NCBI RefSeq assembly: GCF_002209555.1 | Contig: NZ_NJIF01000008.1 | Coordinates: 1 to 64,000 of the forward strand | Reading direction: 5' to 3' | DNA: 64,000 nucleotides | Origin: Achromobacter insolitus | GTDB lineage: Bacteria; Pseudomonadota; Gammaproteobacteria; Burkholderiales; Burkholderiaceae_B | In this document: in pieces, positions 16,631 through 24,760 of the stretch | Numbering within the stretch: the stretch's first letter is position 1 | How the letters are laid out: every line of letters begins with the position of its first letter | The notes under the pieces: model-generated | Told to the model about the DNA's origin: nothing | Databases searched by the model: none | What the model saw: only the letters and a program-made list of their open reading frames with translations | Made by a program: the position numbers and the translations under genes

Positions 16631-17475
16631 GCTCGCGTGCCTGGCGTTCGCCCTGCCTGCTGCTGGCGGCTCCCGTCCTGTTTTTTGCGGCGTTCTTCCT
16701 GGCGCCGTTGGCAGTGGTGGCGCTGGCCAGCATCACCGGCGGGCCCGACGGACTGACCCTTACCCCCCAGCAGTATCTGCGCGTGTTGGGCGACCAGTAC
16801 CACTGGGACGTGATCCTGGTGACGTTCCGGCTGGCGTTCTTCACCACGGTCGCCTGCGTGATCCTGGGTTATCCGCTGGCCTGGTACCTGGTGCGCGTTG
16901 TGCGTTGGTGGGCCTGGCGGCGCTTCTGCGTCATCTTGCTGGTGGTGCCGCTATTCACCAGCAACATCGTGCGGGCATTCGGCTGGATGGTGCTGCTGGG
17001 CCGCAACGGGCTGGTCAATCAGGCTCTGGTGGGCGCGGGTGTTGCAGACCGGCCCGTGCGTTTCATCGGCACCGAGCTGGGCATCCTGATCGGCATGGTC
17101 TACGTGCTGCTGCCCTTCGTGGTGCTGGCGGTGGGCAATGCGCTGGCGCGGGTCGATCCGGCCTGCGAGCAGGCATCGGCCGACCTGGGCGCCAGCCCCG
17201 CGGCCACCTTCTTCCACATCACCTGGCCGCTGACCCTGCCCGGCGTGGTGTCCGGCGCCATCATGGTCTTCACCCTGGCAGTCAGCGCCTACGTGACGCC
17301 GGCCCTGCTGTCGGGCGGCCGCGTGTCGGTGCTGTCCATGCTGATCTTCCAGCAGTACAGCACGGTGTTCGACTTCCATTACGGGGGTGCGCTGAGCATG
17401 GTGTTGCTGGTGTTCACCCTGATTCTCGTGGCGCTGGCCAACCGCGCCGCCGTCCTGCCGGGAGCCGCGCGATGA
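16627..17475 (+). CDS. ABC transporter permease, PotB-like
   Basis: This 282-residue inner-membrane protein has six hydrophobic segments. The EAA loop (EQASADLGASPAATFFHITWPLTLPG, at about 178-203) couples to the ATPase. It belongs to the spermidine/putrescine/iron-type permeases and forms a heterodimer with the next gene product. It overlaps both neighbours by 4 bp. Confidence 0.9.
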   Translation: MSSRAWRSPCLLLAAPVLFFAAFFLAPLAVVALASITGGPDGLTLTPQQYLRVLGDQYHWDVILVTFRLAFFTTVACVILGYPLAWYLVRVVRWWAWRRFCVILLVVPLFTSNIVRAFGWMVLLGRNGLVNQALVGAGVADRPVRFIGTELGILIGMVYVLLPFVVLAVGNALARVDPACEQASADLGASPAATFFHITWPLTLPGVVSGAIMVFTLAVSAYVTPALLSGGRVSVLSMLIFQQYSTVFDFHYGGALSMVLLVFTLILVALANRAAVLPGAAR

Positions 17476-18263
17476 TCGCCCGCAACCTGATCCGACTGAC
17501 CGCCCTGGGTGTGCTGGCCTATCTGGCATTGCCGCTGGTGGTCATCCTGGGCTCTTCGTTCACGGCTACGCCCTATCTGGCGTTTCCGCCCAAGGGATTC
17601 ACGCTGGAGTGGTATCGCACGCTGCTGATCGAAGCGGGCTATGTCGCTGCATTCACCACCAGCACGGTGCTGGCGCTGGCGGCCACGGTGGCAGCCGTGC
17701 TGTTGACCGTACCTGCGGCGCTGGCGGTGGCGCGCTACGAGTTCCCGGGCAAGGCCGCGTTGACCTCGGTGCTGATGTCGCCGCTGGTGCTGCCCCACAT
17801 CGTGCTGGGCGCGGCGCTGCTGCAGTACGGCGCGTACTTCGGCCTGACGCGCAGCTTCCTGTCCTTGTTGATCGGGCACATCGTCATCATTGCCCCCTTC
17901 GTCCTGCGGTCCACGCTGACCTTGTTGACGCCTGAGCAGCGGGCGCTGGAAGAAGCGTCGGCCGACCTGGGCGCGAATCCCTGGACGACATTCTTCCTGG
18001 TGGTCCTGCCGCAGATCCGGCCAGGCATCGTCACCGGCTCGATCTTCGCGTTCATTTCTTCGTGGATCAACGTCGAGCTATCCATTTTCAACACCACGGC
18101 GGACCTGAACACCATCCCCGTAAAGCTCTTCAACTACGTGCAGTACACGATAGATCCGACCATCGCAGCCGTGTCGGGCGCCACGATCGTGGTTGCGGTG
18201 ATCGCCATCGTCATCCTGGATTTGACCGTCGGGCTGGACATGCTGTCCGAACGCGGCAAATAA
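17472..18263 (+). CDS. ABC transporter permease, PotC-like
   Basis: This 263-residue protein has six membrane segments and the EAA loop EEASADLGANPWTTFF (near 160-175). It is the second channel subunit of the transporter, with its start coupled by ATGA to the previous gene. The racemase-family gene follows after 36 bp, so the enzyme and importer are probably co-expressed. Confidence 0.9.
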   Translation: MIARNLIRLTALGVLAYLALPLVVILGSSFTATPYLAFPPKGFTLEWYRTLLIEAGYVAAFTTSTVLALAATVAAVLLTVPAALAVARYEFPGKAALTSVLMSPLVLPHIVLGAALLQYGAYFGLTRSFLSLLIGHIVIIAPFVLRSTLTLLTPEQRALEEASADLGANPWTTFFLVVLPQIRPGIVTGSIFAFISSWINVELSIFNTTADLNTIPVKLFNYVQYTIDPTIAAVSGATIVVAVIAIVILDLTVGLDMLSERGK

Positions 18264-18299
18264 CTTTTCTTCCCTACCTTACTGTCTGGAGCCACAGTC

Positions 18300-19313
18300 A
18301 TGCGCAAGCAAGACGCGTTCGATGTCATCTATACCCATACCGAAGGCGAGCCCCTGTGCATCGTGCACAGCGGCATCCCCTACCCCGCCGGCTCCACCAT
18401 CCTGGAAAAGCGCGCCTTTCTGGAACAGAACTACGACTGGCTGCGCAAGGCCCTGATGCGCGAGCCCCGCGGCCACAAGGACATGTTCGGCGTGTTCCTC
18501 ACGCCGCCCTCCAGCCCCGAGTACGACGCCGGCCTGATCTACATCGACGGCACCGAGTATTCGCACATGTGCGGCCACGGCACCATCGCGGTCAGCATGG
18601 CCATGGTGGCGCACGGCCTGGTCGCGCGCGGCAAGGATGGCATCACCAAGATCCGCTTCGAGACCACCGCCGGGCTGGTGGTGGCCGAAGTGGCGTCCGA
18701 GGGCGACAACGTCCTGTGGACGCGATTCGAGAACGTGCCCGCCTACGTGGCCGCGCAGGACATCCCGGTGGAACTGCCGGGCTACGGCAAGCTGTCCGCG
18801 GACATCGTCTGGGGCGGCAACTACTTCGGCATCGTGGACCTGTCTGGCTGCGACCTGCGGATATCGCCCGACAACGGCACGGAACTGTCGCGCATGGGCC
18901 TGATCGTGCGCGAACAGCTCAACGCCCGCCACCGCATCCAGCATCCGACCGAAGCGCACATCAACAACCTGAACTTCATCACCTTCTGGCACCAGCCGAC
19001 CATCGAGGGCGCGTTCTACAAGAACGTGCACGTATTCAGCGCCGGCCAACTGGACCGCTCGCCCGGCGGCACCGGCACCAGCGCGATGATGGCGATGTTC
19101 GAGGCGCGCGGCAAGATGGGACTGAACCAGCCGATCAAGTCGGAAGGCCTGCTGGGCAGCGGCGTTTTCGAAGGCTGCCTGCTGGGCGAGGTGGACCTGA
19201 ACGGCACCCGCGCCGTGCGCCCCACGGTGAAGGGCACGGCCAGCATCCTGGGCACGGCGCGTTGGGTGATCGATAAGAACGACCCCGTGGGCGCCGGGTT
19301 CCTTATCCGCTGA
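18300..19313 (+). CDS. proline racemase family protein lacking the second catalytic Cys
   Basis: This 337-residue protein has normal family length. The first catalytic motif is intact (MCGHGTIAVSM, Cys91). The second motif, normally SPCGTGTS with Cys in racemases/epimerases or Thr/Ser in hydroxyproline dehydratases, reads DRSPGGTGTSA, so position 256 is Gly; the DNA (GGC) is unambiguous. A two-base racemase mechanism is therefore unlikely, and a dehydratase-like or altered one-base reaction on a proline or hydroxyproline-type substrate is more plausible (inference). CTGGAG precedes the start. It closes the PotD-type transporter operon and is followed by a tandem repeat array. Confidence 0.85.
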   Translation: MRKQDAFDVIYTHTEGEPLCIVHSGIPYPAGSTILEKRAFLEQNYDWLRKALMREPRGHKDMFGVFLTPPSSPEYDAGLIYIDGTEYSHMCGHGTIAVSMAMVAHGLVARGKDGITKIRFETTAGLVVAEVASEGDNVLWTRFENVPAYVAAQDIPVELPGYGKLSADIVWGGNYFGIVDLSGCDLRISPDNGTELSRMGLIVREQLNARHRIQHPTEAHINNLNFITFWHQPTIEGAFYKNVHVFSAGQLDRSPGGTGTSAMMAMFEARGKMGLNQPIKSEGLLGSGVFEGCLLGEVDLNGTRAVRPTVKGTASILGTARWVIDKNDPVGAGFLIR

Positions 19314-19320
19314 GGTGTTG

Positions 19321-19620
19321 CCCCCCACGCCGCGCGCACTTCGTGCGCTAGCTGCCCCCCCAAGGGGGGCTCTTTCGCCTTGGGGCGGCCCGGCGGCGAA
19401 AGGCCCCCCACGCCGCGCGCACGTCGTGCGCTAGCTGCCCCCCCAAGGGGGGCTCTTTCGCCTTGGGGCGGCCCGGCGGCGAAAGGCCCCCCACGCCGCA
19501 CGTACTTCGTGCGCTAGCGGCCCCCCAAGGGGGGCCCTTTCGCCTTGGGGCGGCCCGGCGGGGAAAGGCCCCCCACGCCGCGCGCACTTCGTGCGCTAGC
19601 GGCGCCCCCAAGGGGGGCTT
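19321..19620. repeat. 83-bp tandem repeat array, about 3.6 copies
   Basis: Units begin at 19321, 19404, 19487 and 19569 (periods 83, 83 and 82), and the fourth is cut short near 19620. Each unit starts CCCCCCACGCCG and holds two palindromic elements (GCGCACTTCGTGCGC type, and CCCCCCAAGGGGGG). It ends with a TTTCGCCTTGGGGCGG stretch. Copies differ at a few bases. The array fills the whole gap between the convergent racemase-family and GMC genes. Any open frames through it are translations of the repeat, not genes. Confidence 0.9.
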
Positions 19621-19622
19621 GC

Positions 19623-21221
19623 CTATTCCCGAGCGGCATCCTCCAGGATCATCTCCGCCCCCCGCTCGGCCACCATCATGACAGCGCCCTGCGTGTTGCC
19701 GGACACCATCTTCGGCATCACCGAGGCATCCACCACGCGCAGGCCGGACAGGCCGTTCACCCGCAAGCGCACGTCGGTGACGGCGGCGGCGTCGGAACCC
19801 ATGCGGCAGGTGCCTATGGGGTGGTAGATGGTCTGGCCGTTGCGCCGCGCGAAGTCCAGCCATTCGTCGTAGCTGTCCACCGCCGCGCCGGGGCTGATCT
19901 CCGATTCGATGTAGCGCCGCATGGCCGGCTGGCCGACGATGCGCCGTGCCACCTGCATGCCGCCCACCAGGCTGTCGCGGTCCACCTGGGCCGACAGGAA
20001 GTTGGGCCGGATCGCCGGCCCGGACTGCGGATCCGCCGACTTGATATGGATGGATCCGACCGACTCGGGCCGCAACTGCGCCACGCCTATCGTCATGCCT
20101 GGATGACGGTCCAGGATGCGTTCGGCCGCATTGGCGTAGCTGGCGTGCACGAAGAAGTACTGCACGTCGGGCGCCGGCAGGTCCGGCGCGCTTTTCACGA
20201 AGCCGTGCACCAGCCCCGTGCCCAAGGTCAGGATGCCCTTGTGGCTGGCGTAGTAGCGCGCCACCTGTTGCGCCAGCCGCCAACCGCGCGACATCTCGTT
20301 GAGCGTTACCGTGCCCTTCACCCGCCAGTTCATGCGGGTAGCGAAGTGGTCGATGTAGTTCTCGCCCACCTGCGGCTGCGCCAGCACCGGCGCGATGCCG
20401 AACGACTGCAGCAAGGCGGGATTGCCGACGCCGGACAGTTCGAGCAGCTGCGGCGACTGCACCGCGCCCATGCACAACAGCGTCTCGCGCCGCGCGCGCA
20501 CGATGTGCTCCTGTCCGTTCTTGCGATAGGCCACGCCCACGCAGCGTTTGCCTTCGAACACCAGCCGCGTCACGTGCGCGCCGCATTCCACCGTGAGGTT
20601 CTTGCGGCTGGAAGCGGGTTTCAGGTAGCCGTCCACCACGCTCCAGCGCCTGCCCCGATGCTGCAGCACCTGGTAGTAGCCCACGCCTTCCTGGCTGCCG
20701 CCGTTGTAGTCGGGATTCAAGGGCTGGCCGTCTTCTTGCGCCGCCTGCAGAAAGGCATCCGATATGGGAAAGCGTTCGGACACCTCTTCCAGATGCATCG
20801 GGCCGCTCTTGCCGCGGCTGGCGTCGCCGGGTTCGTAGCATTCGATCTTGCGGAAGATGCGCTCTGCCTGCTGATAGCCCCAGCCGGTGGCGCCGGCCGC
20901 CTCCCAGCCGTCATAGTCCTGCGGCTGGCCGCGGACGTAGATCATGCCGTTGATGAGTGTCGAACCGCCCACGCCTTTGCCGCGCGGCACGGCGATGGTC
21001 CTGCCGTGGACGTTGTCCTCTGGTTCGGTGGCGAAGCGCCAGTTGTATTCCGGGTTCACCAGCAGCTTGGAAAAGCCCGCCGGTATCGAGATCCACATGC
21101 TGCGGGCTTCATGCCCGGCCTCCAGCATCAGCACGCGGTACTTGCCGTCGGCGCTCAGGCGGTTGGCCAGGATGCAGCCCGCCGTGCCGCCCCCGGCGAT
21201 GATGAAGTCGTAATCGCTCAT
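19623..21221 (-). CDS. GMC-family FAD-dependent alcohol dehydrogenase (choline dehydrogenase-like)
   Basis: This 532-residue protein has the FAD-binding GxGxxG (IIAGGGTAG, residues 7-15), the GMC signature GKGVGGSTLINGMIYVRG (about 84-101), a second GMC motif near GAVQSPQLLELSG (about 260), and the catalytic His region IYHPIGTCRMG with SGNTQGA near the end. It oxidises a primary alcohol to an aldehyde and passes electrons to the respiratory chain. Frames open further upstream overlap the next gene; the ATG at 21221 starts the FAD fold and is preferred. It is last in the leftward transketolase/AroE-like operon, so it probably acts on an alcohol in the same pathway. Confidence 0.9.
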   Translation of the reverse strand: MSDYDFIIAGGGTAGCILANRLSADGKYRVLMLEAGHEARSMWISIPAGFSKLLVNPEYNWRFATEPEDNVHGRTIAVPRGKGVGGSTLINGMIYVRGQPQDYDGWEAAGATGWGYQQAERIFRKIECYEPGDASRGKSGPMHLEEVSERFPISDAFLQAAQEDGQPLNPDYNGGSQEGVGYYQVLQHRGRRWSVVDGYLKPASSRKNLTVECGAHVTRLVFEGKRCVGVAYRKNGQEHIVRARRETLLCMGAVQSPQLLELSGVGNPALLQSFGIAPVLAQPQVGENYIDHFATRMNWRVKGTVTLNEMSRGWRLAQQVARYYASHKGILTLGTGLVHGFVKSAPDLPAPDVQYFFVHASYANAAERILDRHPGMTIGVAQLRPESVGSIHIKSADPQSGPAIRPNFLSAQVDRDSLVGGMQVARRIVGQPAMRRYIESEISPGAAVDSYDEWLDFARRNGQTIYHPIGTCRMGSDAAAVTDVRLRVNGLSGLRVVDASVMPKMVSGNTQGAVMMVAERGAEMILEDAARE

Positions 21222-21244
21222 TCGGGTCCGTATCCTGTGTCGGC

Positions 21245-22048
21245 CTACTTGGCTGCGTCCACGCCCAGCATCTGCGCCATCAGTTCGATCTGGCATGCCA
21301 GCATCGGCGCCCCATAGTGCACCTTGCAGCCGCGGGCCTGCGCCGCCAGCAGCAAGGCCGTGTCCTTGGGTTGCATGATGACTTCGCAGACCAGTTGTTC
21401 CGGCGTCAGGCGGCTGGCATCCAGCGGCAAGGCATCGTCGGGCTTCATGCCCAGCGAGGTGCCGTTGACCACCAGGTCGTGCCCCGAGGGATCGGCCGTG
21501 CCCACGTCGATCCGGGCACCGGGATGCAGCGACAGGATGCGCGCCTTCAGGTCCTCGGCCTTGGCCGTCGTGCGGTTGGCGATGGTCAGCCGCGACACGC
21601 CTGCCTGGACCAAGGCGAAGCCGATTGCATTGGCTGCGCCGCCCGCCCCCGCCAGATAGGCGCTCTTGCTCTGCGGCGACACGCCCGCGCTTTGCAGTCC
21701 GCGCACGAATCCCTCGCCGTCCAGCATGTGCGCCACCAGCTTGCCGTCCGCCTCGCGGCGCACCACGTTGGCCGCGCCGATCTTGCGCGCCACCGGCGTG
21801 GCGTCGTCGACCAGTTCCAGGATGGCGGTCTTGTGCGGAACGGTAATGATGACGCCGCCGAGGTTCTCCAGGCGCCGCAGGCCGGCGACCACTTGCGCCA
21901 GGTTGTCCGGCCTGGCGTGAAACGGCACGCACACGCCATCAAAGCCGATGGCGGCGAAATGCTCATTCATGCGCTGCGGCGTCTTCACGTGGTGGATGGG
22001 GTCGGCCAGGATGCCGAACAGGCGCGTGGTTCCGGTAATTTCCTTCAT
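21245..22048 (-). CDS. AroE-like dehydrogenase with an atypical substrate site
   Basis: This 267-residue protein has shikimate dehydrogenase architecture. The catalytic Lys is in TVPHK (about 71) and the catalytic Asp in DGEGF (about 109), and the nucleotide site AGAGGAANA plus an NRT motif indicates NADP preference. The canonical shikimate-holding HSxSP segment is replaced by HHVKTP (about 19-24), so both Ser contacts are missing and true shikimate dehydrogenase activity is doubtful. It lies between the GMC oxidase and the split transketolase in one leftward operon controlled by GntR, so it is probably a catabolic paralogue acting on another cyclic or polyhydroxy substrate. Confidence 0.85.
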   Translation of the reverse strand: MKEITGTTRLFGILADPIHHVKTPQRMNEHFAAIGFDGVCVPFHARPDNLAQVVAGLRRLENLGGVIITVPHKTAILELVDDATPVARKIGAANVVRREADGKLVAHMLDGEGFVRGLQSAGVSPQSKSAYLAGAGGAANAIGFALVQAGVSRLTIANRTTAKAEDLKARILSLHPGARIDVGTADPSGHDLVVNGTSLGMKPDDALPLDASRLTPEQLVCEVIMQPKDTALLLAAQARGCKVHYGAPMLACQIELMAQMLGVDAAK

Positions 22049-22063
22049 GGTCGTCTCCGAGGC

Positions 22064-23050
22064 TCAGGGCTGCAGTGATGCGCGCGCGACTTCGGCGATG
22101 CCGGCGGCGTCCAGCTTGTAGTGGGCATACAGGGTGGTGGGCGGCGCGATCAGGCTGTACTCATCGTAAATGCCATGGCGGCGCAGACGCGTGCCCGTGC
22201 CCGCGTCCGCCAGGACCTCGGCCACGGCCGAGCCCAGTCCGCCCAGCACGTTGTGCTCTTCCGCTGTCATGAGCAAGCGGGATTTGCCCGCAGCAGCCAG
22301 CACGGCATCGCGGTCCAGCGGTTTGATGGTGGGCATGTCGATCACGCCGACCGACAGGCCTTCGCCCCGCAACTGCTCGGCCGCCGCCAGGGCTGCGTGC
22401 ACGGTGATGCCGCAGGCAATGATGTTCAGGTCCGTCCCGCTGGAATGCACGATGGCGCGGCCGAACTCGAATGGCACGCCGTCTTCATAAACCTGCGGGT
22501 CGCGGCCGCGGCCGATGCGGAAGTAGATTGGCTCGGGCCAATCCACCGATGCCTTGATGGCCGACGCGAGCTGCGGCCCGTCGGCGGGCGAGACCACGGT
22601 CAGGCCCGCCAGCGCGCGCATCGTCGAGATATCTTCAGTGGCATGGTGCGAGGTGCCGTAAAAGCCCAGGCTTATGCCGGTATGGTGGCCTATCAGGCGC
22701 ACGGGCAGCTTGGTATAGGCAACATCCATGCGGATCTGCTCGCAGCACAGCAGGCCCAGGAAGGAAGCGAAGGTTGCGACGAAGGGCATCATGCCTGTCG
22801 TCGCCAGGCCTGCCGCCGCCGACACCATGTTCTGCTCGGAAATGCCGAATTGGACATAGCGATCGGGATAGGCCTGCGCAAAGCGATTCAGGCCGTTGGA
22901 ATACTGCAGGTCGGCCGAGCCAGCCACCACCGGATGCCCGGCCTGCGCCAAGTCGATCAACGCGTCGGACAGATAGGACAGCCCGGGATTCACCGCATTC
23001 AGGGCGCGGTATTGCCAGGAGTCGGGAGAGAGGACTTGTGCCTGTGCCAT
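22064..23050 (-). CDS. transketolase, C-terminal half
   Basis: This 328-residue protein carries the pyrimidine-binding domain (ISEQNMVSAAAGLA near 70-83, with the activating Glu) and the C-terminal domain of transketolase. It needs the N-terminal half encoded immediately upstream; the start ATG directly abuts that gene's stop, so the subunits are coupled. Split transketolases of this kind occur in specialised catabolic loci rather than as the housekeeping enzyme, and would move a two-carbon ketol unit between a ketose and an aldose phosphate. Confidence 0.9.
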   Translation of the reverse strand: MAQAQVLSPDSWQYRALNAVNPGLSYLSDALIDLAQAGHPVVAGSADLQYSNGLNRFAQAYPDRYVQFGISEQNMVSAAAGLATTGMMPFVATFASFLGLLCCEQIRMDVAYTKLPVRLIGHHTGISLGFYGTSHHATEDISTMRALAGLTVVSPADGPQLASAIKASVDWPEPIYFRIGRGRDPQVYEDGVPFEFGRAIVHSSGTDLNIIACGITVHAALAAAEQLRGEGLSVGVIDMPTIKPLDRDAVLAAAGKSRLLMTAEEHNVLGGLGSAVAEVLADAGTGTRLRRHGIYDEYSLIAPPTTLYAHYKLDAAGIAEVARASLQP

Positions 23051-23908
23051 TCAGATCTCGCGGGAAAGGATTTCGTCGACGGCGCTTTGCGCGTCTTGCG
23101 GCGCCAGATAGCCCAGGTGCCAGCCGGGCTCCGTTTCCATATAGGACACGCCTTTGCCCTTGACGGTCCGGGCGATGACGCAGGCGGGCTTGCCACGCGC
23201 CTGCTCTGCGCGCAGGCGCCGCAGCAGGGCGGTCAGTTCCGACAGATTGTGGCCGTCCACTTCGTGCACTTCCCAGCCGAAGGCCTGCCATTTGTCTTTC
23301 AGCGACTCCACGCCCATGACGTCGTCGACCTTGCCGTCCAGCTGGTAGCCGTTGCGGTCGACGATGGCGATCAGGCGCGACAGGCGGTTATGCGCGGCGA
23401 AGAGCGCCGCCTCCCAGACCTGCCCTTCCTGCATTTCGCCGTCGCCCAACAGCACGAAGACATTGAAATCGCGCCCGTCCATGCGCCCGCCCACCGCCAT
23501 GCCCACGCCGTTGGACAGCGCGTGGCCAATGGAGCCCGAGCTGAAATCCACCCCCGGCACCTTGCTCATGTCGGGGTGGTCGCCCAAAGGGCTGCCCAGC
23601 CGGGTGTATCCGTCGAGCAGTTCGCGGTCGATGAAGCCGTGATCGGCCAACACCGGAAAGAGGCCCACCGCCGCATGGCCTTTGCCCATCAGGAAGCGGT
23701 CCCGGTCAGGCCACTGAGGCTCGCCCGGCCGCAGGCGCATCACGTCGTAGTACAACGCGGCGAAGATTTCCGCGCACGAGAACACCGAACTGTAGTGCCC
23801 GACCTTGGCGATTTCGATCAGTCTGATTGTCTCCAACCGGATGTGGCGGGCCTTTTCCCGCAACATTCCGATTTCCCCTTCTGTGGGGGCCTCCCTGTCA
23901 CTTCTCAT
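23051..23908 (-). CDS. transketolase, N-terminal half
   Basis: This 285-residue protein is the TPP diphosphate-binding half: GHAAVGL near 76, DFSSGSIGHALSNGVG (122-137), and the TPP motif GDGEMQEGQVWEA with Mg-binding Asp (about 154-166). It is first in the leftward operon with the C-terminal half, the AroE-like enzyme and the GMC oxidase. An A/T palindrome just upstream (23932-23944) matches operators at two other promoters and probably binds the divergently encoded GntR protein. Confidence 0.9.
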   Translation of the reverse strand: MRSDREAPTEGEIGMLREKARHIRLETIRLIEIAKVGHYSSVFSCAEIFAALYYDVMRLRPGEPQWPDRDRFLMGKGHAAVGLFPVLADHGFIDRELLDGYTRLGSPLGDHPDMSKVPGVDFSSGSIGHALSNGVGMAVGGRMDGRDFNVFVLLGDGEMQEGQVWEAALFAAHNRLSRLIAIVDRNGYQLDGKVDDVMGVESLKDKWQAFGWEVHEVDGHNLSELTALLRRLRAEQARGKPACVIARTVKGKGVSYMETEPGWHLGYLAPQDAQSAVDEILSREI

Positions 23909-23931
23909 GGCGCTTCCTTTTCGCTGTTAGG

Positions 23932-23944
23932 ATATATGATATAT
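23932..23944. promoter_or_regulatory. GntR operator, site 1 of 3
   Basis: ATATATGATATAT lies in the 126-bp gap between the transketolase operon and the GntR gene. The same 13-mer occurs inverted at 28790-28802, and with one mismatch at 28578-28590. It sits inside an A/T-rich patch containing TATAAT-like -10 sequences on both strands, so binding would block both promoters. Confidence 0.7.
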
Positions 23945-24034
23945 AATATACCCATTGAGCTCGAATTGGCCATGGCGGGATAGAATTCACCCCGAATCCA
24001 CCCGCCCCATCAATACAGCAAGCCTGAGCCTGTC

Positions 24035-24739
24035 ATGTCCAGCCTGAAACCGGTAAAGAAAGAGAACCTGTCCGTCAGGGTCTACAACGAAATCCGCAAT
24101 GCCCTGATCAACGGGCAGTACGAACCCGGCGAGCGCCTGATCATCGGCGAATTGGCCCAGGAAATGGGCGTCTCCATCACGCCCGTGCGCGAGGCAATCT
24201 TCCGGCTGATCAGCGAACAAGGCCTGGAGATGCAGGCGGCCACCGCGGTCTACGTGCCCTACGTCAATTCTGAAAAACTGCGCGAAATCCAGCAGATCCG
24301 TTTCCACCTGGAAGGCATGGGCGCGGCCGAGGCCGCCCAGCACATCACGCGCAAGCAGCTGGACAACCTGATCGCGCTGCAACGGGACTTCATCTCCTGC
24401 ACCTCCAGTGACCCCAAGCGGGCCAGCTACCTGAACCGCAAGTTCCACTTCGCCATCCTGGAAGCCAGCAACAAACCCATCCTGCGCGCCACGGTGGAAT
24501 CGTTCTGGGTGATCACCGGCCCCATCCTCAAGGTGTTCCACGTCAAGACGTCGGGGCTGGACTATTCGCAGAATGAACACCGCCACGAGGCCGTGCTGGA
24601 AGCCCTGGAAGCCCGCGACTCCGAGGCGGCCCGGCAAGCCATCCAGGCCGATCTGGTCTGGGGCGGCAAGATCATGATCGACTGGCTGGTCGAGCGCGAA
24701 AAGGAACTCGACTACCGTCCTCCCGCAGCCCGTAAATAG
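24035..24739 (+). CDS. GntR-family regulator, FadR/VanR (FCD) subfamily
   Basis: This 234-residue protein has a winged HTH at residues 8-75 (YEPGERLIIGELAQEMGVSITPVREAIFRLISE) and an all-alpha FCD effector domain at about 80-225 with the His/Asp/Glu ligands typical of metal-assisted carboxylate sensing (HRHEAVLEAL). It is divergent from the transketolase operon and upstream of the polyol dehydrogenase. The shared 13-bp operator at three promoters points to it as the local regulator, probably a repressor relieved by a pathway acid. The ribosome site is weak. Confidence 0.9.
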   Translation: MSSLKPVKKENLSVRVYNEIRNALINGQYEPGERLIIGELAQEMGVSITPVREAIFRLISEQGLEMQAATAVYVPYVNSEKLREIQQIRFHLEGMGAAEAAQHITRKQLDNLIALQRDFISCTSSDPKRASYLNRKFHFAILEASNKPILRATVESFWVITGPILKVFHVKTSGLDYSQNEHRHEAVLEALEARDSEAARQAIQADLVWGGKIMIDWLVEREKELDYRPPAARK

Positions 24740-24760
24740 GCAAACCCGAAGGAATCTCCC

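Noticed and set aside
19321-19620. CRISPR array
   Set aside because: The units are 83 bp and contiguous with no unique spacers, and no cas genes are near.
19348-20841. Long minus-strand frame reading through the 83-bp repeat into the GMC gene in another frame
   Set aside because: It repeats translated repeat units and then runs out of frame inside the GMC gene; not a coding sequence.
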